Shown here: positions 36,552 to 48,114 of the stretch, piece by piece
Position numbering within the stretch: the first letter of the stretch is position 1
Layout of the letters: every line of letters begins with the position of its first letter
The notes under the pieces: model-generated
What the model was told of the DNA's origin: nothing
Databases searched by the model: none
The model's input: the letters and a program-made list of their open reading frames with translations, nothing else
NCBI GenBank assembly: GCA_003008705.1
Contig: PDUO01000001.1
Coordinates: forward strand, 2,101,694 to 2,165,693
Reading direction: 5' to 3'
Source: Pezicula radicicola
Taxonomy: Eukaryota > Ascomycota > Leotiomycetes > Helotiales > Dermateaceae
Length of the DNA: 64,000 nucleotides
Program-made: the position numbers and the translations under genes

Positions 36552-39028
36552 CTACTCATCTGTTCCAGCAATCCGACTCTCCTCCTGATAACGTTTTAAG
36601 ACCTCTAGCCTCATTGTGCCACGGGGAGCACGTTTGCCTGTCATCAGCTCAAATTGCGCAATGCCTTGCTCGGGAAGTACTTCAAGTCCATCAACAGCAA
36701 CCCATGGAAGGCCAGCTTTGCGGAGCTTTTGAATTTGCTTTATCAATGGAGTGATCAGTGGCTTATATGCTAGCTAGACGACTATTAGCAAAGCTTTGAA
36801 ATGGAGGGTGTCTGAGTAATTCTGACCTCGACCACGACTCCGCCTGAAGGGCTGGTGAGCCATTGTGTTGGCAGTTCGAAATTTGCTACTGGTCTATTTT
36901 CAATGCTGTTTGCTGGCATCGCAGCGACGATCATTGTTGGTGGATTTAGACCCCCGGGCCATGGGTCGTCGCGAGATTGAAGTACTTCTACTAATGGTTC
37001 ACCTGTGCCAATGTGTGAATCTTTAGTGATTGCGTTGAAGTGCTCGGCAACCCTCTGAGCGTTTTGCGTTGTGCGGTTGAAAATGAAAATTCTTTGACAA
37101 CCAAGTTTAATCATGGCGTAGATTGTAGCTCGAGCCATACCTCCAGCTCCTATGACAAGACCAGTGCTCCTCTTTGTGACTGCATTTCGTGGCAACATAT
37201 TCTTTTGCAGACATTTCATTATGCCAATCCAGTCGGTATTGTCTCCATAATAGCCAATCACAGTCCCGGCCTTTCCACGCTGATTTGCTTGATTTATCAG
37301 TGAGTTAGGGCTATTATTGGAGATGCTTCCATCTGGCAGAGCTCGGATTGGAAGAACTGTGTTCACTGCGCCAATATTGAGTGCGTCCTTGCTCGTGACG
37401 GTCAATAATGATTTAATCTCTACTTTGAACGGATTTGAAATTGCCGCACCTCCAAAAGAATTATCTTTGATAAGTTGTTGAAGCTCGTCAAGAGATGAAG
37501 ACTGGCGAATGGAGTAGTTATGGTTCATCCCGTAGACCCGATAGGCAGCATTGTGCATGGCAGGAGAGAGGCTGTAGAACACGCTTTCACCAACAATATA
37601 GAATTGGAGTGGATCCAGTATTTTTTGTCGAAATAGTTCCTGGGTTGCCTCTCTCGCAGTGAGGAGCTCTGGATCTTGCTTTATTGTGACGCCCAGGTCT
37701 GAATGGCTCACGGTTGTGACTGGCGTGAAAGTCGAGTTAGAAACCAAAGATGCATGGCTCCTAGGTCCAAGACCATATGCAATAACAGGAGGCCGACTTT
37801 TGGAATGAGACATTGATTTTATCATATGGCGAAAAGCGTGAATAGACTCAGTGTCGACACCGTTGGCAACCTTCAATATAAGTCGGACTATATCACAGCC
37901 CAGGCTCTCCGCTTTGAGATATTGTCTGAGCATAGAGGAGTTGGACCATGCCGTAGAAAAGTCTTGCCTTCCGTCAAAATAATCGCCAATTACCTTAGTA
38001 TGACCTTTGGCGATGATCAATCGCCGTATACTCTCGAGCGAAGAATTGATATCGACTGCAACGAATTCCAAGCCAAGCCGTAATGAATAGTGAAGAAACT
38101 CAAAATATGATGCTTCCCCTAGCGATATTTTTACCTGAGATTCAATAACAAATATAATGGGCGCTTGGATGTTCCGCCTAATGAGAGCGACTAACTTGGA
38201 GATAGATTTGGAGTGTTTTGGTGGTTGAATGTCGACCTTCAATTCAATAACGTCTGCACCAGAAGTAGATTCCAACTGGTTTAAATCAAGAGCCCCTGAA
38301 AGAAACTCCGACAGCCTTACCGGAACTGCATAAGTGTAGGCCCGCAACTCCGCCGGCGTCGTCGTAATTGAGAAAGGTCTCTCAAAGTCCAGTTGCGTAG
38401 AACAGCGGCCAGTGATAATATCAAGGAAGAACGAAAAGTCCTCCTTGGCATTTTTAAGCTTAGATGAGTACATCGGAGAAAGACTGTCAGAGTCTTGTGG
38501 GCCATCGTTCGATTCCTGGCGAGTGGCATCGTAAAGATTGTAGTACTCTAAGTTTGAACAAAACGTATGAGGCAGATCGGCTAATGCTAGGCGTTGCGCC
38601 GTACAATCGTCGAGCCTCAAAAGTCGCGATATACTTATCGGATTGCGGACAACATAGATAACGGGATTCGTCTTCGAATATTCCCGCAGCAGTAACTGCG
38701 CATCACCTGCCAAACTAGACATTCCACACTCAATCACGCATCTTCTTCTGTTCTTGAGCAGCATGGAACTTAAAACCTCCACACTCTGACGATAGAACTT
38801 CTCATTGCCGTGAGTCTTGAGAAAATTCCCTCTTGAGAGGCCGGTGACCATTTCAAAAGAACGGTCTTCCGTGATGAACGGGCGCCCAAGCTTGGTGGCA
38901 GCAATGAATCCCAACGACCGTTTTCCACACCCCCGCGAGCCGACGAGGACAATAGATGCGTCCGGTTCGAATGACCGTGATTGCGGCCACATGCCATGAC
39001 TGGGTACTGTCATGGCTTTTCTGCGCAA
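36552..39028 (-). CDS. qutR: Quinate pathway repressor (AROM-like, three-domain)
   Basis: It represses quinate catabolism genes by binding the activator protein. It is built like the last three domains of AROM. An intron at 36826-36774 (53 bases) joins the last exon, giving 807 residues. The order is a shikimate-kinase-like domain with P-loop VGSRGCGKRSLG (about residues 25-190), a type I dehydroquinase-like domain (about 210-440), and a shikimate-dehydrogenase-like domain (about 470-807; SLSPAMHN, NPFKVE, NTDW, GAGGMARA). In the dehydroquinase part, the Schiff-base Lys is Arg (CDIVRLIL) and the catalytic His position reads GDYFDG, so the domain looks catalytically dead, as expected of a repressor. 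It is head to head with the activator gene, with 484 bases between. Confidence 0.92.
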
Positions 39029-39512
39029 ATTCCAGGTACGCTGGGTGGGTGATTTTAGTCTTCACCAGATTTAATAGTGACGAGCGTACTATTCCATTTA
39101 AGCGAGTGTTTCAAGGCTCAAGAGAAAAAGCTGATAATTAATCACATGTCCAAGAAACCTGATCTTTGAGAGTCGACTGAAGTAAAAGGGGTTTTGGTAG
39201 TTACTACTGCGACCTCCTGCTCTGGCTCCCTTAGCGTAGGGTGTCGGGAACAAGAGGTTTGTTAACACGGAAAGATGAGACCGGCTAAGCATTCTTCCTT
39301 TTGAGATGCGGGGAGATTACAGCGGGGAATATAGCGGGGATTACGAGTAAGTCCACCGCCCCCAGTCACTACCTACGGTACTACGGCGGTAGTACTGTAC
39401 TGTACTTGGCTAAACCCTCTGCGTGGCATTGGTTTGTCCACTAACCTCAGCTACAGGTACAGCACTCGTTATGCATGATCTTGTGTAATTCTCTGAGGAC
39501 AACGTCAAGGAA
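39029..39512. promoter_or_regulatory. Divergent promoter, qutR and qutA
   Basis: The 484-base gap between repressor and activator genes is the likely shared control region. I could not pick out a certain activator binding site. Confidence 0.4.
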
Positions 39513-41944
39513 ATGAATCACGAACTTCACTCCAAGACCCGACAATCCGCAAGAAAACGCGTCTCACAGGCTTGCCACAGGTGCCGCGCAAGAAGAGATA
39601 GATGCGATGGCGTGAAACCTAACTGTTCAGCTTGCCGGGCTCGAGGTGCTGTCTGTTCGTATGACATTGGTCTGAGGAAACGTGGACTCCCCGAGGGCTA
39701 TGTACGAGATTTGGAGGCCTATACAAAAGGACTGGTGGACTACGCTCGTGACCTTGAACTCGGTATGGGCCGACTGCTTCAAATACAGAAAGATACCCAG
39801 AACATTATCTTTCCCGAAGATGGAAGCTTTTGGGCAACTTCTGGAGATGAGACAGCCAGAGATAACCTATACCAGCGCTGGTGTGAGAGTCGGCTATATC
39901 GAGAGCTGAAGCGCCGCCATCCAGCTATGAAAACTTCAGAGGACAAAGTCAAAAGGCATAAAGGGGTTATCAGCGGATCCATGGACACTAGCATTGCGGT
40001 ATCAGAGACTGACACGGCGTGGGATGTTTCTCAACAGCTACCTGAGGACCAAGCCATGCCTAATGACCAAGATTTTCAGCCACCGTCTACCAATCTGCAG
40101 CCAGACTCCGAAAGTGCCCAGGATTTATCCTCTGAATCTACTAAGAGGAGTGACTCTATCTCTCTGCCTCGTCTTCCATCCAGAAGCTGGCGTCTCCTGA
40201 ATATCTACTTTGCTCACACGCATTCATGGCTGCCAATTGTGGAAAAGAACGATATACTTAAATCGTTCCACCTAGGGCATGGGACTATCCATAAAGCAAA
40301 AGTAGCGGCAAACTCCGGATCAGAAGCAGTGTTATGGTCAATTCTTGCACTTGCTGATATTCAACACCAAAGTATAGAGCCTTCTAGTCTCAACGGTCAA
40401 GAAGAGGTTCCCTTGACATCGGAACAATTGTATTTCTACGCAAGAAATCAGATTCCAGCAGAAGATGGAACATTTGATATCTGTCACATACAAGCTCTAC
40501 TTATTCTATCACTAGTCAGTCTTGGCCTTAATCGGTATCAGGCCGCCTGGCTGCTTGTGGGGCAAGCTGCCCGTATTGCTGTACAACTGGGACTTAATCG
40601 ATACTCGCCATCATCACTTCAGCCTCGGAAGCCAACCACCAGCCCACAAGATAATCGCACCTTACTTGGATGTTTTGTATTGGATACGTTGATTGCTGCC
40701 AGACTTGGCAGATGCCCCCACCTGGGCATTGAGGATGTCGACTCCATTGGGTGGTCGGTCGAAGAGAATGGCCTAGAAGAATGGGATCCGTGGCTTGATT
40801 GTCTGGGGAAAGGCAAACACAGAGAATCTATTTCTCGGCAGCCTCCATTGATCTTCAGCACATTCAATCAATTTGTTTTTATTATCGGTACTGTGAATGA
40901 GACAATCCGACATTCCCCAGCCCATACAGGACAAGATATGAAGTTGGTCGAGCTTAGGCACAAACTACGCCAGATCATGGCAAAGCCCAACGATGTACCA
41001 CAACTTAGTTTAACCTCGTCAACTAGTCCAGATCTCCTTCCGCATCATCTGAACTATCACCTCACTTGCCTCAGTTCGTTAGCGACTTTGGCAATAAAGC
41101 AGAGCTGCATTAACGGCGCCAGCAACGATGATCAAGAACATGTTCATGAGCTCTGGAACACTTTGGAACGTATGACTATCGTACTGGAGATTTTCTCCCG
41201 TAGATTTAGACTTGATACTGCCCCACCAATTTTCGAGTACTTCATGTCTGTCTTACTCGAACTCGGTCATATATATGATGCCCACAAAGTAACATCAAGC
41301 ACTGCACCAAAACTGATGTGGAAACTGAGGATTTTTAACCAGCTAGAAGGAATTAGCAAAGTCTGGCCCAGCTTTGAAATGATACATCAAACTCTGGAGA
41401 AAGAGTGCACTAGGGACGACACCTTTGAGGTGCTTCAGCTGTGCGACAAAAACATTTGCAAAAACTTCGAATACAACAAAGCGCAGACGGTTATGCCCTC
41501 CTTTACGACGAGCAGATCTAGTGATTGCAATCGCACTGGTGGCAGTACTACAGTCGAACCCAGTACCAAACCTATGGAACAAGATAGCTCTTTAGATTCC
41601 ACGGCACGAGTTGATTTGTTAATACAACGAAATTACGAAATAACAGAGAATATTACTTCGCGTAGCCCTCTACCCGTACAAACAAATATTTCACAATCGC
41701 CACCTCGGGGGAATTTCGACTTCCCTCTCGACCATGATACTTTATTCAACGAACTTAGCACCGTTGATACAACAGAGTGGTGAGTGCTACCAGCCCAGTT
41801 TGAAACTCTCTACTACAGGGAAACTAATAACAGACTGACAGGACTGGGACTCAAGACCAATGTCTCCAAAATCTTGGCTTCACAGCCACAGAAATGACGA
41901 ATCTAGACTTCTATGATTTTTGCCAGGACTTCAAAACCCCTTAA
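39513..41944 (+). CDS. qutA: Quinate pathway activator, Zn2Cys6 regulator
   Basis: Exons 39513-41779 and 41842-41944 encode 789 residues. The zinc cluster is near the start (ACHRCRARRDRCDG, then CSACRARGAVC), followed by KRGLPEGYVRDLE, typical of QUTA/qa-1F. The middle holds the fungal transcription factor domain (SRSWRLLNIYFAHTHSWLPI, then WLLVGQAARIAVQLGLNR). The short last exon, read through an in-phase GTGAGT...ACAG intron, gives an acidic/aromatic end (LGFTATEM, LDFYDFCQDF) that suits an activation or repressor-contact region. Without that intron the frame stops at 41783. It induces quinate genes when inducer is present. Its neighbour is the repressor gene. Confidence 0.9.
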
Positions 41945-42905
41945 GCATGATCTGTTACTGTACGAATTGGTTTATAAGAGATCATTTTGCATCGATATCT
42001 ATCAGACATAAGTGATGGACTTAGGTACGTCACTTAATTTGAGTACGTCACTTGATTGAGGTAACTCAGCTGACTTAAGTGAATTAGCCTAATCAAAATA
42101 ATCTGTTATAAACTAATTCGTATGTTGTGTTCAAATTATCATATTCGGGAACAACTTCTTAGACGGTCGATTTATTCGTGCTACTGTACAGCTTCTCTGG
42201 ACATGTATATTTGGGCCATCGAGTCGAACTTAGCAATGGATACGCGAATACGCCCTTCCACGATGAGTTTCGAATTCCTATACCCCCATGGTCCTCACTG
42301 CATGTCATGATAGCAGCTACTTGTAACTTATTCTCTTCTTGGGCTCGCATATTCCCCAGAAGCATTGTGTATTTCAAAAGAATTAGAATCCCTGTCCTAG
42401 CTGAGCCTGCTTGCCTTTGAATTTGGCGACGGAAATAGATGAGCAGCGTTTATGCGAGTGTCTCTAAAGTTCATCGGAATGGCAAGCCGCAATTATAGGG
42501 TTTGATCAACCCCTTTCTCAGAGAGTACGGCTGTACTTAAACTTATATCAATAACTTTGGCAGCGGGGAAGGGGGGTTTGATATCTTCAGTCTCCTCGAG
42601 CCTTGGTTACGAGCGAGCAGCATTCTGTGGGTCTCATTCCTGTACCGCTAAACGGAAGCTGATTTGCCAATTGCGACTGTGACATGACTTTGCCGTAGTA
42701 CAGCTAGGTGTGGTATTCTTACGCACTCAATCTTACGAAGGAATATTGTTAGAGCCACTATTGTATTTAGTATTAGAATAGACTAAAAACAAAAATAAGC
42801 TTATCAATAAGTGGCAGTAGTTGTAATTTATATGCACCAAGCCAAGCCAGCAACGACACTGCTCCTCCCATCTAATCGATTTACACTCATTCTCATTTAC
42901 ATGTA
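41945..42905. other. Intergenic with 18-base repeat array
   Basis: No gene is seen. The clearest 18-base repeat array lies at 42025-42096. Confidence 0.5.
42025..42096. repeat. 18-base phased repeat, four units (type example)
   Basis: Units start at 42025, 42043, 42061 and 42079: GTACGTCACTTAATTTGA, GTACGTCACTTGATTGAG, GTAACTCAGCTGACTTAA, GTGAATTAGCCTAATCAA. The phase is exactly 18. Confidence 0.75.
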
Positions 42906-43696
42906 CTAAAAATCAACCTTCTCCCCCTCCACCCAAGCCTTAGCCTGCCAATACAACAAATCATGTTTCTTCCCATTAACATTATCCCCTTCCCTTCTAT
43001 GACCAGGCAAATCCAAAAGAACCTTAACACCCATAGTCCTCTCCTGACAATAAGCCAAATACCTATACCCACTCGGAAACTTCTCCAACTCCTCCTCATC
43101 AAGCTTAGGCACCCGATTAGGATTAACCGGAATCAATTTATCCTTCTCATACCAATGTCTCACGAAATCAGCTCCCCAATCCCCTCTCTCATTCTTACTC
43201 CAAAAGAAGCAAAATCGGCAATCTGATTCCGCATCTGCTAGTATACCATCTAGATCAAAGCGTTGCGTGATTGTAGCTTTCATCTTCGTGACGGCGCGGG
43301 TGGCGGTGGTGTTTATATCGGTTGTTGAACCGTGAATTCGATGCATGATAAACGCACCTGCATCCATGCCTTTTTGTGAACCGGCTATGAAGTCAAGATA
43401 CGAGGTTCGTCCTGTCCAGGTCGTGTATATGTATGCGCCGGGATGGAATATTGATTTGAGATTCTCCCATTCGCAGGCGTCGCTAAAATAATACACTAAT
43501 TTAGCTTTCTTTATGTTAAGGTTAAGAGTGTGAAATGGAATTTTGGGTTTGAAAAGGAGAACACATACCGGTAACAGGGCCAACCTTCGGCTAGTTCTCG
43601 TAATTTGTAGCGTTCGAGGATGAGTGATTCTGGTCCATTGTTGCGGATGGCGTTTTCGGGTCGTGAACCGGCTGGTAGGCTGTGGAGGTCTGGCAT
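42906..43696 (-). CDS. NTF2/SnoaL-like protein
   Basis: Exons 43696-43569 and 43482-42906 encode 234 residues, starting [12 protein letters not shown]. The first half has the helix-strand layout of SnoaL-like (NTF2-fold) proteins: [25 protein letters not shown] and [15 protein letters not shown]. Such folds include dehydratases, isomerases and non-catalytic binders. The second half ([17 protein letters not shown]) continues the sheet. It lies inside the quinate cluster, so a small-molecule dehydratase or isomerase role there is possible but unproven. Confidence 0.75.
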
Positions 43697-44367
43697 TTTA
43701 TTTGAAGTGAAATTGGGAGTTTTGTTTTTGTGAAATGGGATTTTGAGTTGTGGTATTGTACTCTTATAATAAAAGAGACAAGATTATATACCGTCATTGT
43801 GGAGGTTTTGGTTTGTAAAAAAAAATGGTTATCCTAACGGGGTTGTGGAGGGGTTCAGGTCCGGCTTTTACATTAACCGTGGCTTTTGGTGTGGTACTTG
43901 GCGATGGAACTACACTAATCACTCTTCTTAAATTCATTCTATCTTTACGCGGCCCCGGTTTGACTTTGGGACAAATCTGACTAAGTTGCGATACGGGTGT
44001 ATACGAGTACTGTAGAATTCGGCTGTCGACATCGGCTCTTTTCGCGCTCCGTCATTTGGACCTCTCTCACCACGGACATTGAAGTCGGGATGCTTGGTGC
44101 ACCGCAGTACCAAAATACTTCGAGTAACTCACTTGATTCGAATAACTTAGTTGATTTTAGTTACTGCTTTTTACTCAAGTGACTATTTTTATGTAAATCA
44201 CTTATTACTAAGTGTTCCTCGATTTTCCTCGATTTTCCTCGATTTTCGCTTGCTTAGTGTCCCAATTATAATTTCCTCAACAGGGCCTTTCTGAAAATGT
44301 AAGAATACTGGAAAGCTATGATATTTTTCAGTACAATATCATTCGTATAGCCTACAATGAAAAAGAT
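43697..44367. other. Intergenic with 18-base array and a 10-base triplication
   Basis: No gene is seen. The array at 44124-44213 is followed by CCTCGATTTT three times (44217-44246). Confidence 0.5.
44124..44246. repeat. 18-base phased array plus CCTCGATTTT x3
   Basis: Units start at 44124, 44142, 44160, 44178 and 44196, exactly 18 apart (for example GTAACTCACTTGATTCGA). Immediately after comes AGTGTTCCTCGATTTTCCT, a 19-base string that recurs near 57192 after another array. Confidence 0.7.
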
Positions 44368-45291
44368 TCAGAAGTTGATCGCTGTGCTCTCCTCCGCAGC
44401 CTTATTTAAAACTCTCCAAGCTTGCTCTTTGTCCAAGGTACTTCTTACATCGTCTCCCGTCCACAAACTCCATTGAGTTCCAATCTGGAATCCAATAATC
44501 CCAGTACCTTCAACGCATTCCCAACCCAACTTCCTTCCTAGCTTCAAAGTCCTCGTATTTCGCGGCTTGAAGCACATATCCAACAAAACTCCTTTCTTCT
44601 CCGTTCCCAAAAACACTTCCAAGATATTCCGCATATTGATTTCTGACTCAGATTTGGGCTCAAAATCTGGTACTGTTCCAACAATGTAGAAGGGACTCGT
44701 GAGTTGCTTTGCCTGAGCCACTGTCTTTATGTGCACAATTTCCAATTTTGTGTCATGTTGTTGTTCCGTGTCTGCAAGTAACTGCTTCACTTCGTCGTCA
44801 TCCCGATTTATGACATATATAGTAGAACAGCCCAATTCGGACCTCAGTGCGTAGACAGCTGCTCTACTAGCTCCTCCAGCACCAATAATCAATGCAGGTT
44901 TTCCTTTACCTGCACCAGCGGCATCGGCGCTAAGGAGACAGCCTACAATTCCTTCCCAATCCGTGTTCGTTCCTCGCAGTTTACCTTCCTTCGTCAGATA
45001 CACATTGTTGACAGCACCAATCTTTGATGCTGTCTCATCAATGCCAGAAAGAAAAGGTATAACAGTTTGTTTGTAGGGCATCGTAATTACAGCGCCGGCG
45101 AAGGAGGGACTGTGTAAGGTATCAACCATATCTTGCACAGTGGGACATTCAAGTGCGGAGAATGTCCATGGTTTTGAGAGCGAGGTTGCTATGCTATTGT
45201 GCATAGCAGGTGCTATGGAGTGTGAGACTCCGACACCAATAAGGTAGAGGTTCGCCTTTTCGGCAGTAGACTTCTCTTGGTGAGCAGCCAT
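44368..45291 (-). CDS. qutB: Quinate/shikimate dehydrogenase
   Basis: Single exon, 307 residues. It oxidises quinate to 3-dehydroquinate (or shikimate to 3-dehydroshikimate) with NAD(P). The substrate site reads VSHSIAPAMHNSIA; S-I-A-P-x-M-H-N is the form found in fungal quinate dehydrogenases, in place of the S-x-S-P of AROM-type shikimate enzymes. The catalytic Lys is in TMPYKQ, the Asp in NTDWEG, the dinucleotide loop is GAGGASRAA, and the last helix reads GFQIGTQWSLWTG. The length is normal. It lies in the cluster with qutR, qutA and qutC. Preference for quinate over shikimate is inferred from the SIAP motif. Confidence 0.88.
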   Translation of the reverse strand: MAAHQEKSTAEKANLYLIGVGVSHSIAPAMHNSIATSLSKPWTFSALECPTVQDMVDTLHSPSFAGAVITMPYKQTVIPFLSGIDETASKIGAVNNVYLTKEGKLRGTNTDWEGIVGCLLSADAAGAGKGKPALIIGAGGASRAAVYALRSELGCSTIYVINRDDDEVKQLLADTEQQHDTKLEIVHIKTVAQAKQLTSPFYIVGTVPDFEPKSESEINMRNILEVFLGTEKKGVLLDMCFKPRNTRTLKLGRKLGWECVEGTGIIGFQIGTQWSLWTGDDVRSTLDKEQAWRVLNKAAEESTAINF

Positions 45292-45765
45292 TTCTTGCGT
45301 TCCTGATTGGTGCTGTTCGGTTGGTGGATATTTTTAATGACACTGAATATTCAGCGGAATGTCAAACGATTGATATTGGATATAAATCACGAATAATATT
45401 TCATAAAGATTCAACATTTTACAGTTGCGAAATGTTATGCTCTTTTGAATGTTATGTTTCTGCAAATGTAATGTGTTCCTGGCAAAAAGACTGGGCATCG
45501 CGGGTATTCTATTAGGCTCTATTGTTACCCCTATTTATTTGTGGGACGGTTGTGACTTTTTCCTAGCTCACTAACGCCTCAGACTTCCGGCCTCCCTCCT
45601 GTTTACCATTCAAACACAGGAGTTAGAGTAATAAAATTATTTCCAGGTGTACAAATCTATCAAGACATTAGGTGCTTAAATTGTGTATGTATTCCTAGAA
45701 TACTATGTTCTCGATATTTTCTACATTTTTCTACTTCCAATATACACTCTTAAAAATAGCTCACA
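45292..45765. promoter_or_regulatory. Divergent promoter between the two dehydrogenase genes
   Basis: This 474-base gap holds both start regions; no other gene is seen. A common activator site is expected but was not identified. Confidence 0.35.
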
Positions 45766-46692
45766 ATGTCAACAAACCCACTTAACGAGAAACCACTAAA
45801 GATGAAGAACTTCTACATCTTCGGCCAAGGCATATCATTTAGTATGTCTCCAACTATTCATCTTGCTGGCTTCCAACACTATCAACTTCCATATACGTAC
45901 GAAATTCACCAAACAAACAGCGTTGACGAGCTTGCTTCCCTCGTCTCCTCGCCTTCTTTCGGCGGTTCAAGCGTTACAATGCCTCACAAACTTGCCATTG
46001 GCAAGTTCTGTACGTCCATCACAGAGCATGCACAGCTAATTGGTGCTGTCAACACCTTAATTCGCGAAGACGAATCAAGCATAAAATTGCGTGGCGACAA
46101 TACCGATTGGAGTGGCCTCCGCGAAGTACTGCTCGAGAAATCCAAAGCTATGTCTGGTGGTATTGAGACGGGATTAGTTATTGGTGCAGGAGGTGCATCA
46201 CGAGCAGCACTCTACGCAATGTTTCGAAGTGGATTTCAGAACATCTACTTATTCAACCGTACCAAGTCTCGCGCTGAGCATATTGCAACGAGTTTTGCGC
46301 CTTTATTCAAGATCACGGTCCTGGAAAGTCTACAAGAATTTGAAGGCGGACTTGTTGCTCCGGATGTCATTATCGGATGTATACCTGCTGATCGGACAAC
46401 ACTTGAATTTTTCCCCAAGGCAATTTTTGCAAAGTCCGAGGGGATTTGTATTGAGATGGCTTATAAGCCTCGTTTAACTCCAATGCTGGAGGCTGCCATG
46501 CAGGCGGGAAAGGGTTGGCATACTGTTACTGGTGTAGAGGTGTTATTGGAACAGGCTTTTGACCAGTTTAGTCTTTGGACGGGAAAAGAGGCGCCGAAAC
46601 AGGTGATGAGAGAGGCTCTTGCTAAAAGAGATCGAGAATTAGCAGTGACGAATAGTCCTGATGTTATAAACAGTACTGTATCTAGAATTTAA
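45766..46692 (+). CDS. Second shikimate dehydrogenase-like protein
   Basis: Single exon, 308 residues, starting MSTNPLNEK. It has the SDH fold: ISFSMSPTIHLAGF at the substrate site, TMPHKLA with the catalytic Lys, GDNTDWSGL with the catalytic Asp, GAGGASRAALYAM for NAD(P), and LLEQAFDQFSLWTG near the end. The Asn that normally follows His in the S-x-S-P-x-x-H-N motif is Leu here, so substrate preference may differ. It is only distantly similar to the qutB-like neighbour, so it is not a recent tandem copy. A shikimate-specific or novel cyclitol-acid dehydrogenase are both possible. Confidence 0.85.
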   Translation: MSTNPLNEKPLKMKNFYIFGQGISFSMSPTIHLAGFQHYQLPYTYEIHQTNSVDELASLVSSPSFGGSSVTMPHKLAIGKFCTSITEHAQLIGAVNTLIREDESSIKLRGDNTDWSGLREVLLEKSKAMSGGIETGLVIGAGGASRAALYAMFRSGFQNIYLFNRTKSRAEHIATSFAPLFKITVLESLQEFEGGLVAPDVIIGCIPADRTTLEFFPKAIFAKSEGICIEMAYKPRLTPMLEAAMQAGKGWHTVTGVEVLLEQAFDQFSLWTGKEAPKQVMREALAKRDRELAVTNSPDVINSTVSRI

Positions 46693-47091
46693 TTGTAGTT
46701 GTCGGTAATGCAAAGTCAAACTTAGGTGTTTAGTAAACTTGAGAAGGTAGTTCGCTAGTATGCATCGTGCTTGCATTCAAGATTAACGATCCCGATTTCA
46801 AAGCTTTTACATAATACCACTGTACGCTACGTGAAAGCTTGCTGTGATTGTGGGGTAGTAGAACAAGGTAGGATAGTGTTGAGAAGAGATCTGAATAAAG
46901 GCATCGCAGAACTTCCCCGCCGTCCGCATAGTTCATACCCGGGGACCGCTTAAAATCTTTCCCATATGATGGCGGGGCATGGTGTCATATCCCAGTTTCT
47001 CCATTAATTTGTGATGATCACTATGATACTTTGACAAAAGAAGAATTGAAGTGATACGGTACTACTCTACGAAAATAAAAAATACTTGACA
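46693..47091. other. Intergenic upstream of qutC
   Basis: A 399-base gap with no gene seen; it must hold the qutC promoter. Confidence 0.5.
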
Positions 47092-48114
47092 ATGGACTAC
47101 AAACCGGCCATAGCAAGCATGTCCCTCGGACGAGCCTGGGTTCACGAATTACAGCCCAAGCTCGACCAAGCTTCAAAACAAGCCTTCCAAGGCATCGAGA
47201 TATTCTACGAGGACCTGGAATATCTGGCTAAATCGCTATCGGGTGGCCTCACAGACTCAAATATACTCTCAGCCGCCAAACTCACCAAGACCCTGTGTAC
47301 CGAGCGTAATCTGGAGATAATCGGTTTACAGCCCTTTTTGCATTACGAAGGCCTACTCGACCCTGTGGAGCACGCAAACCGAATCAAAAAACTACACCTC
47401 TGGTTCCAGATCGTGAAGATCTTGGGCACAAACACCATTCAAATCCCAAGCAACTTCCTTACCGAGGGCATCACAGGCGATCACGAAATTCTCGTTCGTG
47501 ATCTACGTGAGGTTGCAGATCTTGGGTTGAAAGAAGTTCCTCCAGTGCGTTTTGCATATGAGAATTTATGCTGGGGTACCTTTGTCGATACATGGAAAGC
47601 AGCATGGTCACTAGTCACAGCCGTTGATCGCAAGAACTTTGGCATGTGCCTTGACACATTCAATATTGCTGGTCGCGAGTGGGCTGATCCAGCGACGCCA
47701 TCTGGTACAATCCCTAACGCCGACGCTGTTTTGAACGCCAGTCTTGAAGAAATGGTTCGTACAATCGACATCAATAAGGTTTTCTACGTTCAAGTGGTGG
47801 ATGCGGAGCGCTTATCAAGTCCGCTTGGTCCAGGACATGAATTTTATGTCGAGGGCCAACCTGCGCGTATGAGCTGGTCTCGTAATGCGAGATTATTTCC
47901 ATTTGAGGACGGTGCATACTTGCCAGTTTTGAAAGTATTGCGGGCTATTACGGAAGGTTTGGGATATAAGGGCTGGATCTCTATGGAATTGTTTAGTCGG
48001 ACGATGGCGGATCCAAGGCAGGAGTGCCCATCAGAACATGCTGAGAGAGGTATAAAAGCGTGGAGAAGGCTAGTACAAGAGATGGGATGGGGGGCTGGAG
48101 CTGTTTCGACGTAA
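47092..48114 (+). CDS. qutC: 3-dehydroshikimate dehydratase
   Basis: Single exon, 340 residues from the ATG at 47092 (MDYKPAIASMSLGRAW); the open frame extends upstream only to a TTG. It converts 3-dehydroshikimate to protocatechuate, the exit step of quinate catabolism. The protein is a TIM-barrel of the xylose-isomerase-like (AP endonuclease 2) family: FQGIEIFYEDLE, GLQPFLHYEGL, then metal-ligand regions FAYENLCWG (Glu), CLDTFNIAGREWADP (Asp), YVQVVDAE and ISMELFSR (Glu). The end matches the single-domain fungal enzyme. It is transcribed in the same direction as the second dehydrogenase. Confidence 0.93.
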   Translation: MDYKPAIASMSLGRAWVHELQPKLDQASKQAFQGIEIFYEDLEYLAKSLSGGLTDSNILSAAKLTKTLCTERNLEIIGLQPFLHYEGLLDPVEHANRIKKLHLWFQIVKILGTNTIQIPSNFLTEGITGDHEILVRDLREVADLGLKEVPPVRFAYENLCWGTFVDTWKAAWSLVTAVDRKNFGMCLDTFNIAGREWADPATPSGTIPNADAVLNASLEEMVRTIDINKVFYVQVVDAERLSSPLGPGHEFYVEGQPARMSWSRNARLFPFEDGAYLPVLKVLRAITEGLGYKGWISMELFSRTMADPRQECPSEHAERGIKAWRRLVQEMGWGAGAVST

